Notes under the pieces: generated by a model
Database searches by the model: none
Seen by the model: only the letters and a program-made list of their open reading frames with translations
Told to the model about the DNA's origin: nothing
Shown: piece after piece, positions 23,152 to 30,800 of the stretch
Layout of the letters: each line of letters opens with the position of its first letter
Numbering within the stretch: position 1 is the first letter of the stretch
Assembly: GCF_050908995.1 (NCBI RefSeq)
Contig: NC_135124.1
Span: 3,286,001-3,350,000 of the forward strand
Direction of reading: 5' to 3'
From: Andrena cerasifolii
Taxonomy: Eukaryota; Arthropoda; Insecta; Hymenoptera; Andrenidae
Length of the DNA stretch: 64,000 bases
Program-made: the position numbers and the translations under genes

Positions 23152-23370
23152 ATGCCTAGATCTTATACAGCGACTACCGGGAAAAGGAAGAATAAAGCAT
23201 TTATAGATTCCGATCTTGATAAAGCTTTAGCTGATGTTAGAACTGGAATGTCCTGAAGGACCTGACTGGGTGCAATGCATAAAGTGTCGTCAGTGGGTCT
23301 GCGGAACTTGTAATCGACGAACCGAAACAATTTCTTATGAACGTCCAGTCTGTCTGGATGACAATTAGAT
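23152..23370 (+). pseudogene. pogo-type transposase remnant: N-terminal psq segment joined to C-terminal zinc motif
   Basis: ATG 23152 opens MPRSYTATTGKRKNKAFIDS...DKALADVRTGMS then stop (34 codons). MPR.Y followed by a basic stretch and '..L.KAL..V..G' matches the start of pipsqueak-type helix-turn-helix domains in pogo/Tigger transposases. Overlapping in another frame from about 23240 is CPEGPDWVQCIKCRQWVCGTC, a W-x2-C-x2-C-x2-W-x-C-x2-C arrangement like the zinc-binding C-terminal tail of many insect pogo transposases, ending at TAG 23366-23368. The whole DDE domain (about 300 residues) is absent. It cannot be catalytic. Whether the short protein is ever made is unknown. Confidence 0.6.
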
Positions 23371-23447
23371 TTTAGTTAAGATGTAAAAAATATAATAAAA
23401 TAAACAAATTTAAGTGCCAATGTATCTAAAGGTTGGAACCGACAGGT

Positions 23448-23574
23448 CCAGTAATTTAGTCGAGTAGCGAGTAATTTAGTAATTTACGATTGTTTTATTA
23501 AACTACTCGAATAAATCTTAATATCCACACACGAAAAATGATTAAATTATTTGCTAATCGACTAAACTACTGGA
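23448..23574. repeat. Small inverted repeat inside the pogo-like element
   Basis: GGTCCAGTAATTTAGTCGA at the left pairs with TCGACTAAACTACTGGAC at the right, enclosing AT-rich DNA. Probably a small MITE. Confidence 0.6.
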
Positions 23575-23634
23575 CGTGGCTGAACCAGTCTTTACTGACT
23601 TCAGAGTAGTAAAACTTAACCTTTTACTGCTATT

Positions 23635-23820
23635 TATACTCCCTTTCATTTAAGAAGGAACCTGCCGACCGACGAGTTTAGGACCGGTTCTGCGCAGGTT
23701 GACGCTCATTGGTGCCGGGAGAAGCTACTATTGGCTGTACCCCCACCAACGCTTTTTCGGAGCCAATCAGCTCATTCTACATGCGCGAAACGGGTTCCTT
23801 CTTAAATGACTTTTGGTGTA
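23635..23820. repeat. MITE family D, copy 2
   Basis: Same element as 22816-22999, including GACGAGTTTAGGACCGGTTC and AACGCTTTTTCGGAGCCAAT. The right tip has diverged (TTTTGGTGTA instead of AGGGAGTA). Confidence 0.85.
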
Positions 23821-24032
23821 TATGATGTGCCAATGTTACTCCGTACCGGTTGGTATTTAACATGTATTAAATAAGAAAATGACAAAAATTTTATGCATTT
23901 TAACACTTGTAGTACAATCACGAAACGTGCAATGTTATGATAGGATACTTAAAGCAACTGTAAACATTTTAATTTTTACATTATATAACAAAATGTATCA
24001 AAAACCTGCCAATGTTCCCCCATTTTACGGTA

Positions 24033-24535
24033 TCTTCTGAACAGAGAAGAACCCCCATCCTGTGATCTATGCAACGTGCAACTGTCAGTGGAGCAACGAC
24101 GCAGGAAACGGCCAATGACCCGTACACTCGCTCGAGAGGATGCGTGTAGGACCCTGTTCGCAGCTAGGACAGCTCGGCGCATCCTCCATGACAAGCGGAC
24201 TCGCGAGTAAGACCTCTCCGTCGGCACGCGGCAAACAAGTAGCCCGGGACTATAAAAAGCCGCCGTGATGTCGGAAAGCGAGGGAACCACCCCGTCGGGT
24301 TGAGGAGATGCCTCTTGGTAACGCAAGTCCGTCAGGACATGTCTCTCCCTTTGTGGCGCATCACGCCACCCCAACATACAAACAAACGAAACGAAACGAA
24401 ACTGTCAGTGAAACACATCATCTTACACCGCAGGAAATACTACCCCGATAGACAAAACTTCAGCTTGAGACCCACCCTAAAGGACAACTTAAGCGACAAA
24501 GGATCAACACAAAGACTACTAGATTACCTATAAAA
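24033..24535 (+). pseudogene. Non-LTR retrotransposon C-terminal region (part 2) and 3' end
   Basis: Continues part 1 after the pogo insertion. 24036-24090 encodes LLNREEPPSCDLCNVQLSV, the cysteine motif (C-x2-C then conserved LSV/LTV) that follows RNase H in I/Jockey-type polyproteins. The reading resumes at about 24401 as LSVKHIILHRRKYYPDRQNF and so on to DYL near 24530, so the intervening 24091-24400 is a second insertion with a 10-bp duplication. An AT-rich 3' tail follows. Confidence 0.7.
24091..24400 (+). mobile_element. 5'-truncated R1-like retroposon tail with target duplication
   Basis: 310 bp between direct repeats ACTGTCAGTG (24081-24090 and 24401-24410). The start encodes EQRRRKRPMTRTLAREDACR and AARTARRILHDKRTRE then stop, resembling the extreme C-terminus of R1-clade ORF2 proteins. 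It is followed by a 3' untranslated region and a short tail of AAACG repeats (about 24380-24400). Truncation at the 5' end, a target duplication and a simple 3' repeat tail are what target-primed reverse transcription leaves. Confidence 0.7.
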
Positions 24536-24551
24536 TTTTTTTTAAAAAATT

Positions 24552-24769
24552 AAAACCGTCTTCAAAAAAATAAAATTGCACTAAAAAGTTAAAAATAATT
24601 TTTTCTCTTATTTAATGTAAGAACTCTCATATTTTTTATGTCGGCGCCAGATTTACACAGTGCAAAGGATGAGGCACCGACTTAAAAAATATGAGAGTCG
24701 TAGATTAAATGCGGGAAAAAAATATTTTTAACTTTTTAGTGCAATTTCATTTTTTTGAAGAGGGCTTTA
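24552..24769. repeat. Inverted repeat, about 92-bp arms
   Basis: 24552-24643 (AAATTGCACTAAAAAGTTAAAAATAA is within it, continuing to ATATTTTTTATGTCGG) is an inverted copy of 24677-24769, around a short centre. Probably a foldback MITE. Confidence 0.75.
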
Positions 24770-24799
24770 ATTTTTTTTTAATTTTTCTATTTTTAACTT

Positions 24800-25155
24800 T
24801 TGAGTTTTTTTATATATTTACACAACATGCTGAGGAGATATGCGCGTACGTACATAAAATAATAACAATTATGTGACAATAGTCTTTATTATTAACCATA
24901 AATGGCAAAATATTAGGCCAATGTTGATGCAGTGGAGGATGGGACCACCGGGACATCGCCCTCTTTCGAATAAAAAAAAAAGATCAAAATCGGTCCATAT
25001 GCTGTGGAGTTATAAGGAGACAAACATAAAAAAAACATACAAACGGGTCGAATCTACAACCTCCTCCTTTTTAAAGTCGGTTAAAAACATACCAAGCTGT
25101 ACAACCAACTGTAGACTAGACCCTAGGTCGCTAATAACCCACACTAGTGATTGAT
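24800..25155 (+). other. Possible 3' tail of an unidentified retroposon
   Basis: The stretch around 25045-25085 (ACCTCCTCCTTTTTAAAGTC then GGTTAAAAA) looks like the 3' end of an insect non-LTR element, by recall only. No coding region was recognised. Confidence 0.3.
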
Positions 25156-25159
25156 GCGA

Positions 25160-25740
25160 TATTAAACAATGGAAAACAAAAAATCCGAGTACAAGTGTAC
25201 GGAATTTAACGTTAGATGTTTCCTCACGTATACATAAAGAAATCTCGGTTGAAACAGTTCGCAGAACATTAAGAAAAGAGTGATATAAGTAATGGCCGAG
25301 TCGCACGAAAGAAACCATATACATATCTCCAAAGCAAATAGGCAGAAACGCATAGAATTTGCACAAGCGTTTGTAAATTGTGAAGAAAGTTTTTGAGAAA
25401 ATGTTATATTCTCTGAGGAGACTAAAAACAATTTTTTGGACAGGGTGCAAGGAAGCAAATCGTATGGCGACAACCAAATACTGAGCGCTACCATAGAAAT
25501 ACATGCCCTAAATGGCTAAACACGGAGGAGGATCCGTTATGTTATGAGGATGTATAGGCGCAAATGGTACTGGAAGTATCGAATACATAGACCGTATAAT
25601 GGACAAAATTAAGTACTTAAATATCTTAAAAAAGAATTCTAAAAGATTCGGCAGAAAAATTAAAAATGCCGCGGGTGTATTACTTTCGACAAGATAATGA
25701 CACAAAGCATTCGTCATATATTTCATTGTTGAATTAGTTT
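25160..25740 (+). pseudogene. Tc1-like transposase, N-terminal and central part, split by copia
   Basis: Remains of a Tc1-family transposase with stops and frameshifts. In order: a helix-turn-helix end (ISVETVRRTLRKE, near 25235-25275); KPYTSPKQIGRNAIEFAQAF near 25316; ENVIFSEETKNNFFG near 25400, with the first catalytic acid in the 'vIFsDEs' block, here Glu-Glu; a run ending HGGGSVMLWGCIGANGTG-like at about 25527-25570; and YYFRQDNDTKHSS near 25680, the second-Asp block. The third-acid block lies beyond the copia insertion at 30631. Dead, and clearly older than the copia element. Confidence 0.75.
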
Positions 25741-25944
25741 TAAGTATTTTTAGTATTAGTATACGTAGTACTAATTAATGTTTAGTTTTATGTTATGGTT
25801 AGGCTTATCAACAGTTTATACTGCGGCCTCGCCTTTACTCGTCTTTACTTTCTCCTTAAGTACTATATCTTTGTTTTACGAGTAATAAAGACGAAATAAT
25901 AATAATATATAATTCAATTATGGCTGCTGTATAATATCCCAAGG
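25741..25944. other. Unassigned sequence inside the split Tc1 remnant
   Basis: About 200 bp that is not Tc1 coding sequence separates the Tc1 part from the copia insertion. It contains CTTTACTCGTCTTTACT and ACGAGTAATAAAGACG in inverse relation, so it may be a fragment of another element. Confidence 0.35.
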
Positions 25945-25949
25945 ATACT

Positions 25950-26228
25950 TGTTGAAAAAAGGAAAACTACTTTTCCGGTCCTAAACGTGTCTTGGTTATT
26001 TAAATAAATAACACTTTGTTTTGGAAAAAGATATCGCGACGGTTGTCTTCACTACAGGTTCAAAACCAGGACTGACTGTGTATCGGTTTCGTCGACGACC
26101 ACAACAGTCCGGAGCATCCAAAAAAAGAAAAATAATAATAAGGAAACCAAGCTACGCCTTGGCCCGCGCGTCGATCCACGGACTGCTCTCTAGGAGAATA
26201 CATAGTTTAAATATATACATTTCCAATA
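25950..26228 (-). repeat. copia 3' LTR
   Basis: 279 bp, identical by eye to 30347-30625. Ends TGTTGAAAAAAGG (plus-strand left) and TTTCCAATA (right). Confidence 0.95.
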
Positions 26229-26237
26229 CTCCCACTT
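26229..26237 (-). other. copia polypurine tract
   Basis: Sense strand reads AAGTGGGAG immediately before the 3' LTR, the expected place for the plus-strand primer. It lies three bases downstream of the gag-pol stop codon. Confidence 0.8.
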
Positions 26238-26239
26238 AT

Positions 26240-29200
26240 TTAGACTATTATTCCGATTTCATTCCTTAAGTTTTCGAACCGTTGCTTAGCTAAAGGTTTT
26301 GTGAGTATATCTGCAAACTGTTTCGCACTTTCAACATATTCTATAATAATGTCGCCTCGATCGTTAATATCTCGCACAAAATGATAACGAACATCAATGT
26401 GTTTGGTCTTCGCGTGGTACTCAGGATTGTTTGCTAGTTTAATCGCAGACTGATTGTCTACGTACATCGGTATTGTTTCACATTTCTGATCTATTTCTTG
26501 AAAAAATCTTTTCAACCATATAGCTTCCTGAGTACCTTTTGCTAGTGCGATATACTCCGCTTCTGTGGTCGAAAGAGCAACTATACGCTGTCGTTGGCTA
26601 GACCATGAAACTGCACCATTATTTAATATAAATACAAAACCTGTTGTCGATCTTCGAGTATCTATACATCCCGCATAGTCTGCATCTGTATATCCTCTTA
26701 ATATACAATTACTCCCACTGTTTCCGTAAACAATTCCATGATCTGCCGTTCCTTTTAAGTATTTTAGAATCCTTTTCACAGCTTGCCAATGTTCTTCTCC
26801 GTGATTTGTAAGAAATTGGCTGAGTTTATTTACCGAAAATTCAATGTCTGGCCTAGTAACTCTAGCAGCAAAAAGGAGTGAACCGATCACTTCACGATAT
26901 GGTACATCATGCATTCTCACATTTTCCGGCTTTTTCAGCTGCAGCCCGGGCTCAAACGGAATACTTACTCGCTTTGCATCTACCATATGAAATTTATTAA
27001 GCATTCTATTGATATATTGTTCCTGCTTTATTTTAATTGTTCGATTTTTTCGGTCACGAACGATTTCCATTCCAATAAAATGCTTAACATTTCCAATTGT
27101 GATTTTGAATTCTTCTTTCAATTTCTTCAGAACTAATTTAACTGCTTCCTCCGATTTAGATAACACTAGTCCGTCATCCACATATAAAGCTAGAATTACT
27201 TTTTCTGAATTTAATTTGCCTATGAAAACGCAATTATCGCTTTTACTCTGACGAAACACATAACGATTCATGAAATCGGTAAATTTTGAGTTCCAACAGC
27301 GCGGTGATTGTTTAAGACCATACAAACTTTTTCTTAATCTACAAACCATTCGTGGATATTCTTTTTCAATAAAACCTTGTGGTTGTTCCATAAATATTGT
27401 TTCTTTTAACTCACCGTGAAGGAACGCAGTTTTCACATCAAACTGGGCTAACTCTAAATCATCTGTTGCTGCAATAGCCAAGAGCATCCTAATTGACTCG
27501 TACCTTACAACTGGTGCAAAAGTCTTGGAAAAATCGATTCCTTCGCGTTGAGTGTACCCTTTTGCTACAAGTCTGGCTTTATAACGTTGTACATTTCCTT
27601 CAGAATTCAATTTTTTCGTGTATACCCATTTGCACGCTATTATCTTTTGATTTTTCGGTAATGTTTCAAGTGTCCATGTGTTATTTTCTCGGAGCGCACT
27701 TAATTCTTCTTCCATCGCTCTTTTCCACTTTTCTGCTTCTACACTAGACACTGCATCTTCATACGTTAGCGGCCCTGCATCTGCTAACGATGCATAACCG
27801 AACTCACTGTAACGATCAGGTGAACGCAATGCTTCTCTGTCGCGTAGTATTCTTCCTGTTTGTTGTGCTTCCTCTTCATCATGGTTTTCACTAGATTGCT
27901 GCTGCATTCCTCGAACATTTTCCCGTGATGACTCATCTGCTACAAATTCTTCTTCCTCCTCGTCGATAGGCTCGTCATAATTTCCAAAATCCAGCGTTGT
28001 TAGCTTCTGCTCACTACACTCTTCTTCAGCGGTCACATTTCCATTTTCTTCATTAAAAGTGACATCGCAACTTACATGTACTTTTCGTGATTTTTCGTCC
28101 CACAATCTGTAGTTCGTTGACTCCCCTTCATAACCGATGAAGACCATCTTATCGCTTTTTCGATCCAACTTTTTCCGATTTACTTTAGGAATGTTTTTGT
28201 ATGCTGTACTTCCAAATATTCTCATATGTTGTAATTCTGGCTTTCGTTCGAACCATTTTTCATACGCGGTTTTACCGTCTAACTGCTTAGTTACTGTTCG
28301 ATTAAGAATATAGGCAGCGGTCTTTATTGCTTCTGCCCATAAATACTTTGGCACATCTTTTGCAATTAACATCGATCGTGCACTTTCCACGAGAGTTCGC
28401 ATCTCCCGCTCTGCTCGTCCATTTTGTTGAGGAACGTACGGTGTTGACCTCTCATGGATTATTCCTTTTGTTTTCAGAAATTCTTGAAATTCATTTGATA
28501 CGTACTCTTTTCCGTTGTCTGTCCGTAGAATTTTGATCTTGTTATTTGTTTGCCTTTGAACTAGAGCCTCATATTCCTTCAACTTACTTAGAACCTCCGA
28601 TTTATGACGTAGGAAATAAATTGTTCGATAACCTGTGCAATCGTCTTTAAACAGTAAGAAGTATCGTGTACCACTCGGAGATTCCACGTTTATCGGGCCG
28701 CACACATCTGAATGAATCATTAATCCTGGTTCCTTCTCTTTCGGTTTTTCACTTAAGAAATGTGGTTTTCGTGCTTGCTTTCCTAATGTACAAGCTTCAC
28801 AAAAGAAATCAGCTTTATTTTCGATTTTCATCCCACTCACTGCATTCATTTCGTTAGTTTTCTTGATGGCACTTACGTTAATATGGCCGAGTCGCTCATG
28901 CCATATCTTCAGAGAGTTCTCTTGCACTATATTACATTCTATAGGAGTCTTCGTTTTAAACAACATCTTAAACAACTGTCCATGCCGCACTCCCACTGAA
29001 GATAAAGCGCCACTGCTACTTCGAACCTCGCATCGTTCATCAGTTACATGGAATGAAAACCCCTTTTTTGTTATTGCGACCACCGAAAACAAATTTTGTT
29101 GCAAATCCGGCACTAGAAGAACATCTGACAGTTTCCGGTCCTCTTCTTTATCATTTACATATGCCTTAATGTCTATCGTTCCTATTCCCAACACAGGCAA

Positions 29201-30187
29201 AACTTTTCCTCCGGCGACTTTCACAAACCTAGTTCTATCAGGTGCTCGTAATTCTTGGAAAATATCTTTGAGTGGTGTCATATGCATAGACGCTCCCGAA
29301 TCTGCTATCCACACGGATTCGATTTCATTTGGCGATTCCGACGACAAAACCATAGCGTTATACGTTTCCTGTAGATTTGATGGCTTGTCCGCTTTCTTTT
29401 TGTTTATTTTGTCGGCAGCGCGCTTCTTACACTCCCGAAACCAGTGTCCTTTTTCGTGACAGTAGTTACAAGGAAATTTCTGTTTCATTTCATCAACATT
29501 ATTTTTCTTCTTCGCCTTCGCTTGACTGCTTGAAACTGCTTCATCTGTGCGCTTCTTAAATTTTAAATTCTTTACTTTTAATGCTAGAGATGTTTCTTCC
29601 TCTTCGGTTGATGTAAGACGTTTATCTTCTCGGATTATTCTTGCAATTAAATTCTCCTTTTTTCTTTCCTCTTTTGTTGTACTTTCCCAGGCCATTCTGA
29701 ACGTAGAGAATTTCGACGACAAGCTATCCAACAGTCTCGACATCACTGCACTCTCGGAAGGCTTATCTCCCGCATCGTTTAGCTTCTTACAGATAGTTTC
29801 AAACTTCTCGATTTGCGTCGCGACTGGTTCACCATCAGCAATGCGAAATTTATAGAAGTCTTGCCAATTACTTTGCTTCACATCTTCGCTGGTGTCCCCA
29901 TATAAGGTATTCAGTTTCTCCCAAATCTCTTTCGGTGTCGTGCAGTTTATTAAATTCGCATGTAACGACGTGTCCACTGAGCTAAGGAGAATCACTGATG
30001 TCTTTGACTGCATCTTTTTCCATTCCTTCCAATCCTTTACCGCACTTGTCTTAACTGGCTCTTTGTCCGTTCCTTTTACAAAATCCGTTAAATCTTGCGC
30101 TTCAAGCACGATCGACACGCTAAATTTCCATAGAGCGAAATTTTTGCCGTCGAATTTTGTAAGACTGTATGTATCCTTTTCTGCCAT
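26240..30187 (-). CDS. copia gag-pol polyprotein, intact (1315 aa)
   Basis: Single-frame Gag-Pol of a Ty1/copia retrotransposon, giving capsid, protease, integrase and reverse transcriptase/RNase H. Residues 1-230 are the copia-type Gag (UBN2-like, starting KFDGKNFALWKFSV). The zinc knuckle is C240-C243-H248-C253 (CX2CX4HX4C). Protease active site is DSGA at 296-299. Integrase has the zinc motif H430, H435, C463, C466 and catalytic D494, D557, E593, with 35 residues between the last two. A GKTAYEKWFERKPELQHMRI-like segment and an acidic hinge (about 710-775) follow. Reverse transcriptase spans about 835-1085, with D917 in FDVKTAFLHG and YVDD at 1002-1005. RNase H has D1168 in YTDADYAG, E1209 in STTEAEY and D1244. 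Order PR-IN-RT-RH defines copia. The first ATG is used; no frameshift separates gag from pol. No key residue is missing, so it is probably functional. Confidence 0.96.
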   Translation of the reverse strand: MAEKDTYSLTKFDGKNFALWKFSVSIVLEAQDLTDFVKGTDKEPVKTSAVKDWKEWKKMQSKTSVILLSSVDTSLHANLINCTTPKEIWEKLNTLYGDTSEDVKQSNWQDFYKFRIADGEPVATQIEKFETICKKLNDAGDKPSESAVMSRLLDSLSSKFSTFRMAWESTTKEERKKENLIARIIREDKRLTSTEEEETSLALKVKNLKFKKRTDEAVSSSQAKAKKKNNVDEMKQKFPCNYCHEKGHWFRECKKRAADKINKKKADKPSNLQETYNAMVLSSESPNEIESVWIADSGASMHMTPLKDIFQELRAPDRTRFVKVAGGKVLPVLGIGTIDIKAYVNDKEEDRKLSDVLLVPDLQQNLFSVVAITKKGFSFHVTDERCEVRSSSGALSSVGVRHGQLFKMLFKTKTPIECNIVQENSLKIWHERLGHINVSAIKKTNEMNAVSGMKIENKADFFCEACTLGKQARKPHFLSEKPKEKEPGLMIHSDVCGPINVESPSGTRYFLLFKDDCTGYRTIYFLRHKSEVLSKLKEYEALVQRQTNNKIKILRTDNGKEYVSNEFQEFLKTKGIIHERSTPYVPQQNGRAEREMRTLVESARSMLIAKDVPKYLWAEAIKTAAYILNRTVTKQLDGKTAYEKWFERKPELQHMRIFGSTAYKNIPKVNRKKLDRKSDKMVFIGYEGESTNYRLWDEKSRKVHVSCDVTFNEENGNVTAEEECSEQKLTTLDFGNYDEPIDEEEEEFVADESSRENVRGMQQQSSENHDEEEAQQTGRILRDREALRSPDRYSEFGYASLADAGPLTYEDAVSSVEAEKWKRAMEEELSALRENNTWTLETLPKNQKIIACKWVYTKKLNSEGNVQRYKARLVAKGYTQREGIDFSKTFAPVVRYESIRMLLAIAATDDLELAQFDVKTAFLHGELKETIFMEQPQGFIEKEYPRMVCRLRKSLYGLKQSPRCWNSKFTDFMNRYVFRQSKSDNCVFIGKLNSEKVILALYVDDGLVLSKSEEAVKLVLKKLKEEFKITIGNVKHFIGMEIVRDRKNRTIKIKQEQYINRMLNKFHMVDAKRVSIPFEPGLQLKKPENVRMHDVPYREVIGSLLFAARVTRPDIEFSVNKLSQFLTNHGEEHWQAVKRILKYLKGTADHGIVYGNSGSNCILRGYTDADYAGCIDTRRSTTGFVFILNNGAVSWSSQRQRIVALSTTEAEYIALAKGTQEAIWLKRFFQEIDQKCETIPMYVDNQSAIKLANNPEYHAKTKHIDVRYHFVRDINDRGDIIIEYVESAKQFADILTKPLAKQRFENLRNEIGIIV

Positions 30188-30316
30188 TTTTCCTTATCAC
30201 CTTTTCACATTCGTCAAAGGAAAAAAAAACAACGGAAACACACTTCGGATCACTACAGTATTTCGACAATGTTCAAAGTAACTCACTAAAAACACCAAGA
30301 CACTAAACAACCCGTT

Positions 30317-30346
30317 GCGCAGTGGAAGCGTGCTGGGCCCATAACC
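30317..30346 (-). promoter_or_regulatory. copia primer binding site complementary to initiator tRNA-Met
   Basis: Directly inside the 5' LTR, the sense strand starts GGTTATGGGCCCAGC. The plus strand 30317-30346 (GCGCAGTGGAAGCGTGCTGG then GCCCATAACC) matches, from memory, the D-arm to anticodon-stem part of animal initiator tRNA-Met over 30 bases. Copia elements are known to prime from the cleaved 5' half of this tRNA; a match this long exceeds the usual primer site. Confidence 0.85.
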
Positions 30347-30625
30347 TGTTGAAAAAAGGAAAACTACTTTTCCGGTCCTAAACGTGTCTTGGTTATTTAA
30401 ATAAATAACACTTTGTTTTGGAAAAAGATATCGCGACGGTTGTCTTCACTACAGGTTCAAAACCAGGACTGACTGTGTATCGGTTTCGTCGACGACCACA
30501 ACAGTCCGGAGCATCCAAAAAAAGAAAAATAATAATAAGGAAACCAAGCTACGCCTTGGCCCGCGCGTCGATCCACGGACTGCTCTCTAGGAGAATACAT
30601 AGTTTAAATATATACATTTCCAATA
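30347..30625 (-). repeat. copia 5' LTR
   Basis: 279 bp, identical by eye to the other LTR; followed on the plus-strand right by the ATACT duplication. Confidence 0.95.
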
Positions 30626-30800
30626 ATACTAAAAATACCTCCCCAGTCACTCGATCTCAATCTCATCGAGAATGTCTGGGGAGAAATAAAATCCAGGATG
30701 GTAAATAAAAATTTTACGAATATAGAAGATTTCAAACGAAAGTTGAGAGAAGAATGGGAAAAAATTCCTCTTTCCTTTAACAAAACACCTAATTATTAAT
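30626..30800 (+). pseudogene. Tc1-like transposase, C-terminal part (right of copia)
   Basis: Reads PPQSLDLNLIENVWGEIKSR then MVNKNFTNIEDFKRKLREEW and EKIPLSFNKT. This is the Tc1 block 'PPQSPDLNPIENLW', whose Glu is the third catalytic residue, followed by the usual C-terminal helix. It belongs with 25160-25740; some residues that should lie between the two halves are missing. Confidence 0.8.

Larger units (their letters stand above)
22750..24030 (+). mobile_element. pogo-like element, internally deleted, TA target duplication
   Basis: Inverted ends CCGTAAAATGGGGGAACATT and its complement, bounded by TA at 22748-22749 and 24031-24032. The interrupted retrotransposon reads on smoothly across the two junctions. 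The interior keeps both ends of a pogo-type transposase gene with the catalytic middle missing, and carries three passenger repeats (22816-22999, 23448-23574, 23635-23820). Confidence 0.85.
25950..30625 (-). mobile_element. Complete Ty1/copia LTR retrotransposon (4676 bp)
   Basis: Two 279-bp LTRs identical by eye, a 5-bp target duplication ATACT (25945-25949 and 30626-30630), a primer binding site, a polypurine tract and a single uninterrupted gag-pol frame. Everything needed for retrotransposition appears present. LTR identity suggests a recent insertion. It sits inside an old Tc1 remnant. In sense orientation the LTR runs 5'-TATTGG ... TTCAACA-3', so the 5' dinucleotide is TA rather than the usual TG. 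Confidence 0.95.

Noticed and set aside
28863..29459. 198-codon plus-strand frame
   Set aside because: Antisense shadow of the copia gag-pol gene.
30317..30346. tRNA-Met gene fragment
   Set aside because: Its position directly inside the LTR identifies it as the copia primer site; the rest of the tRNA is absent.
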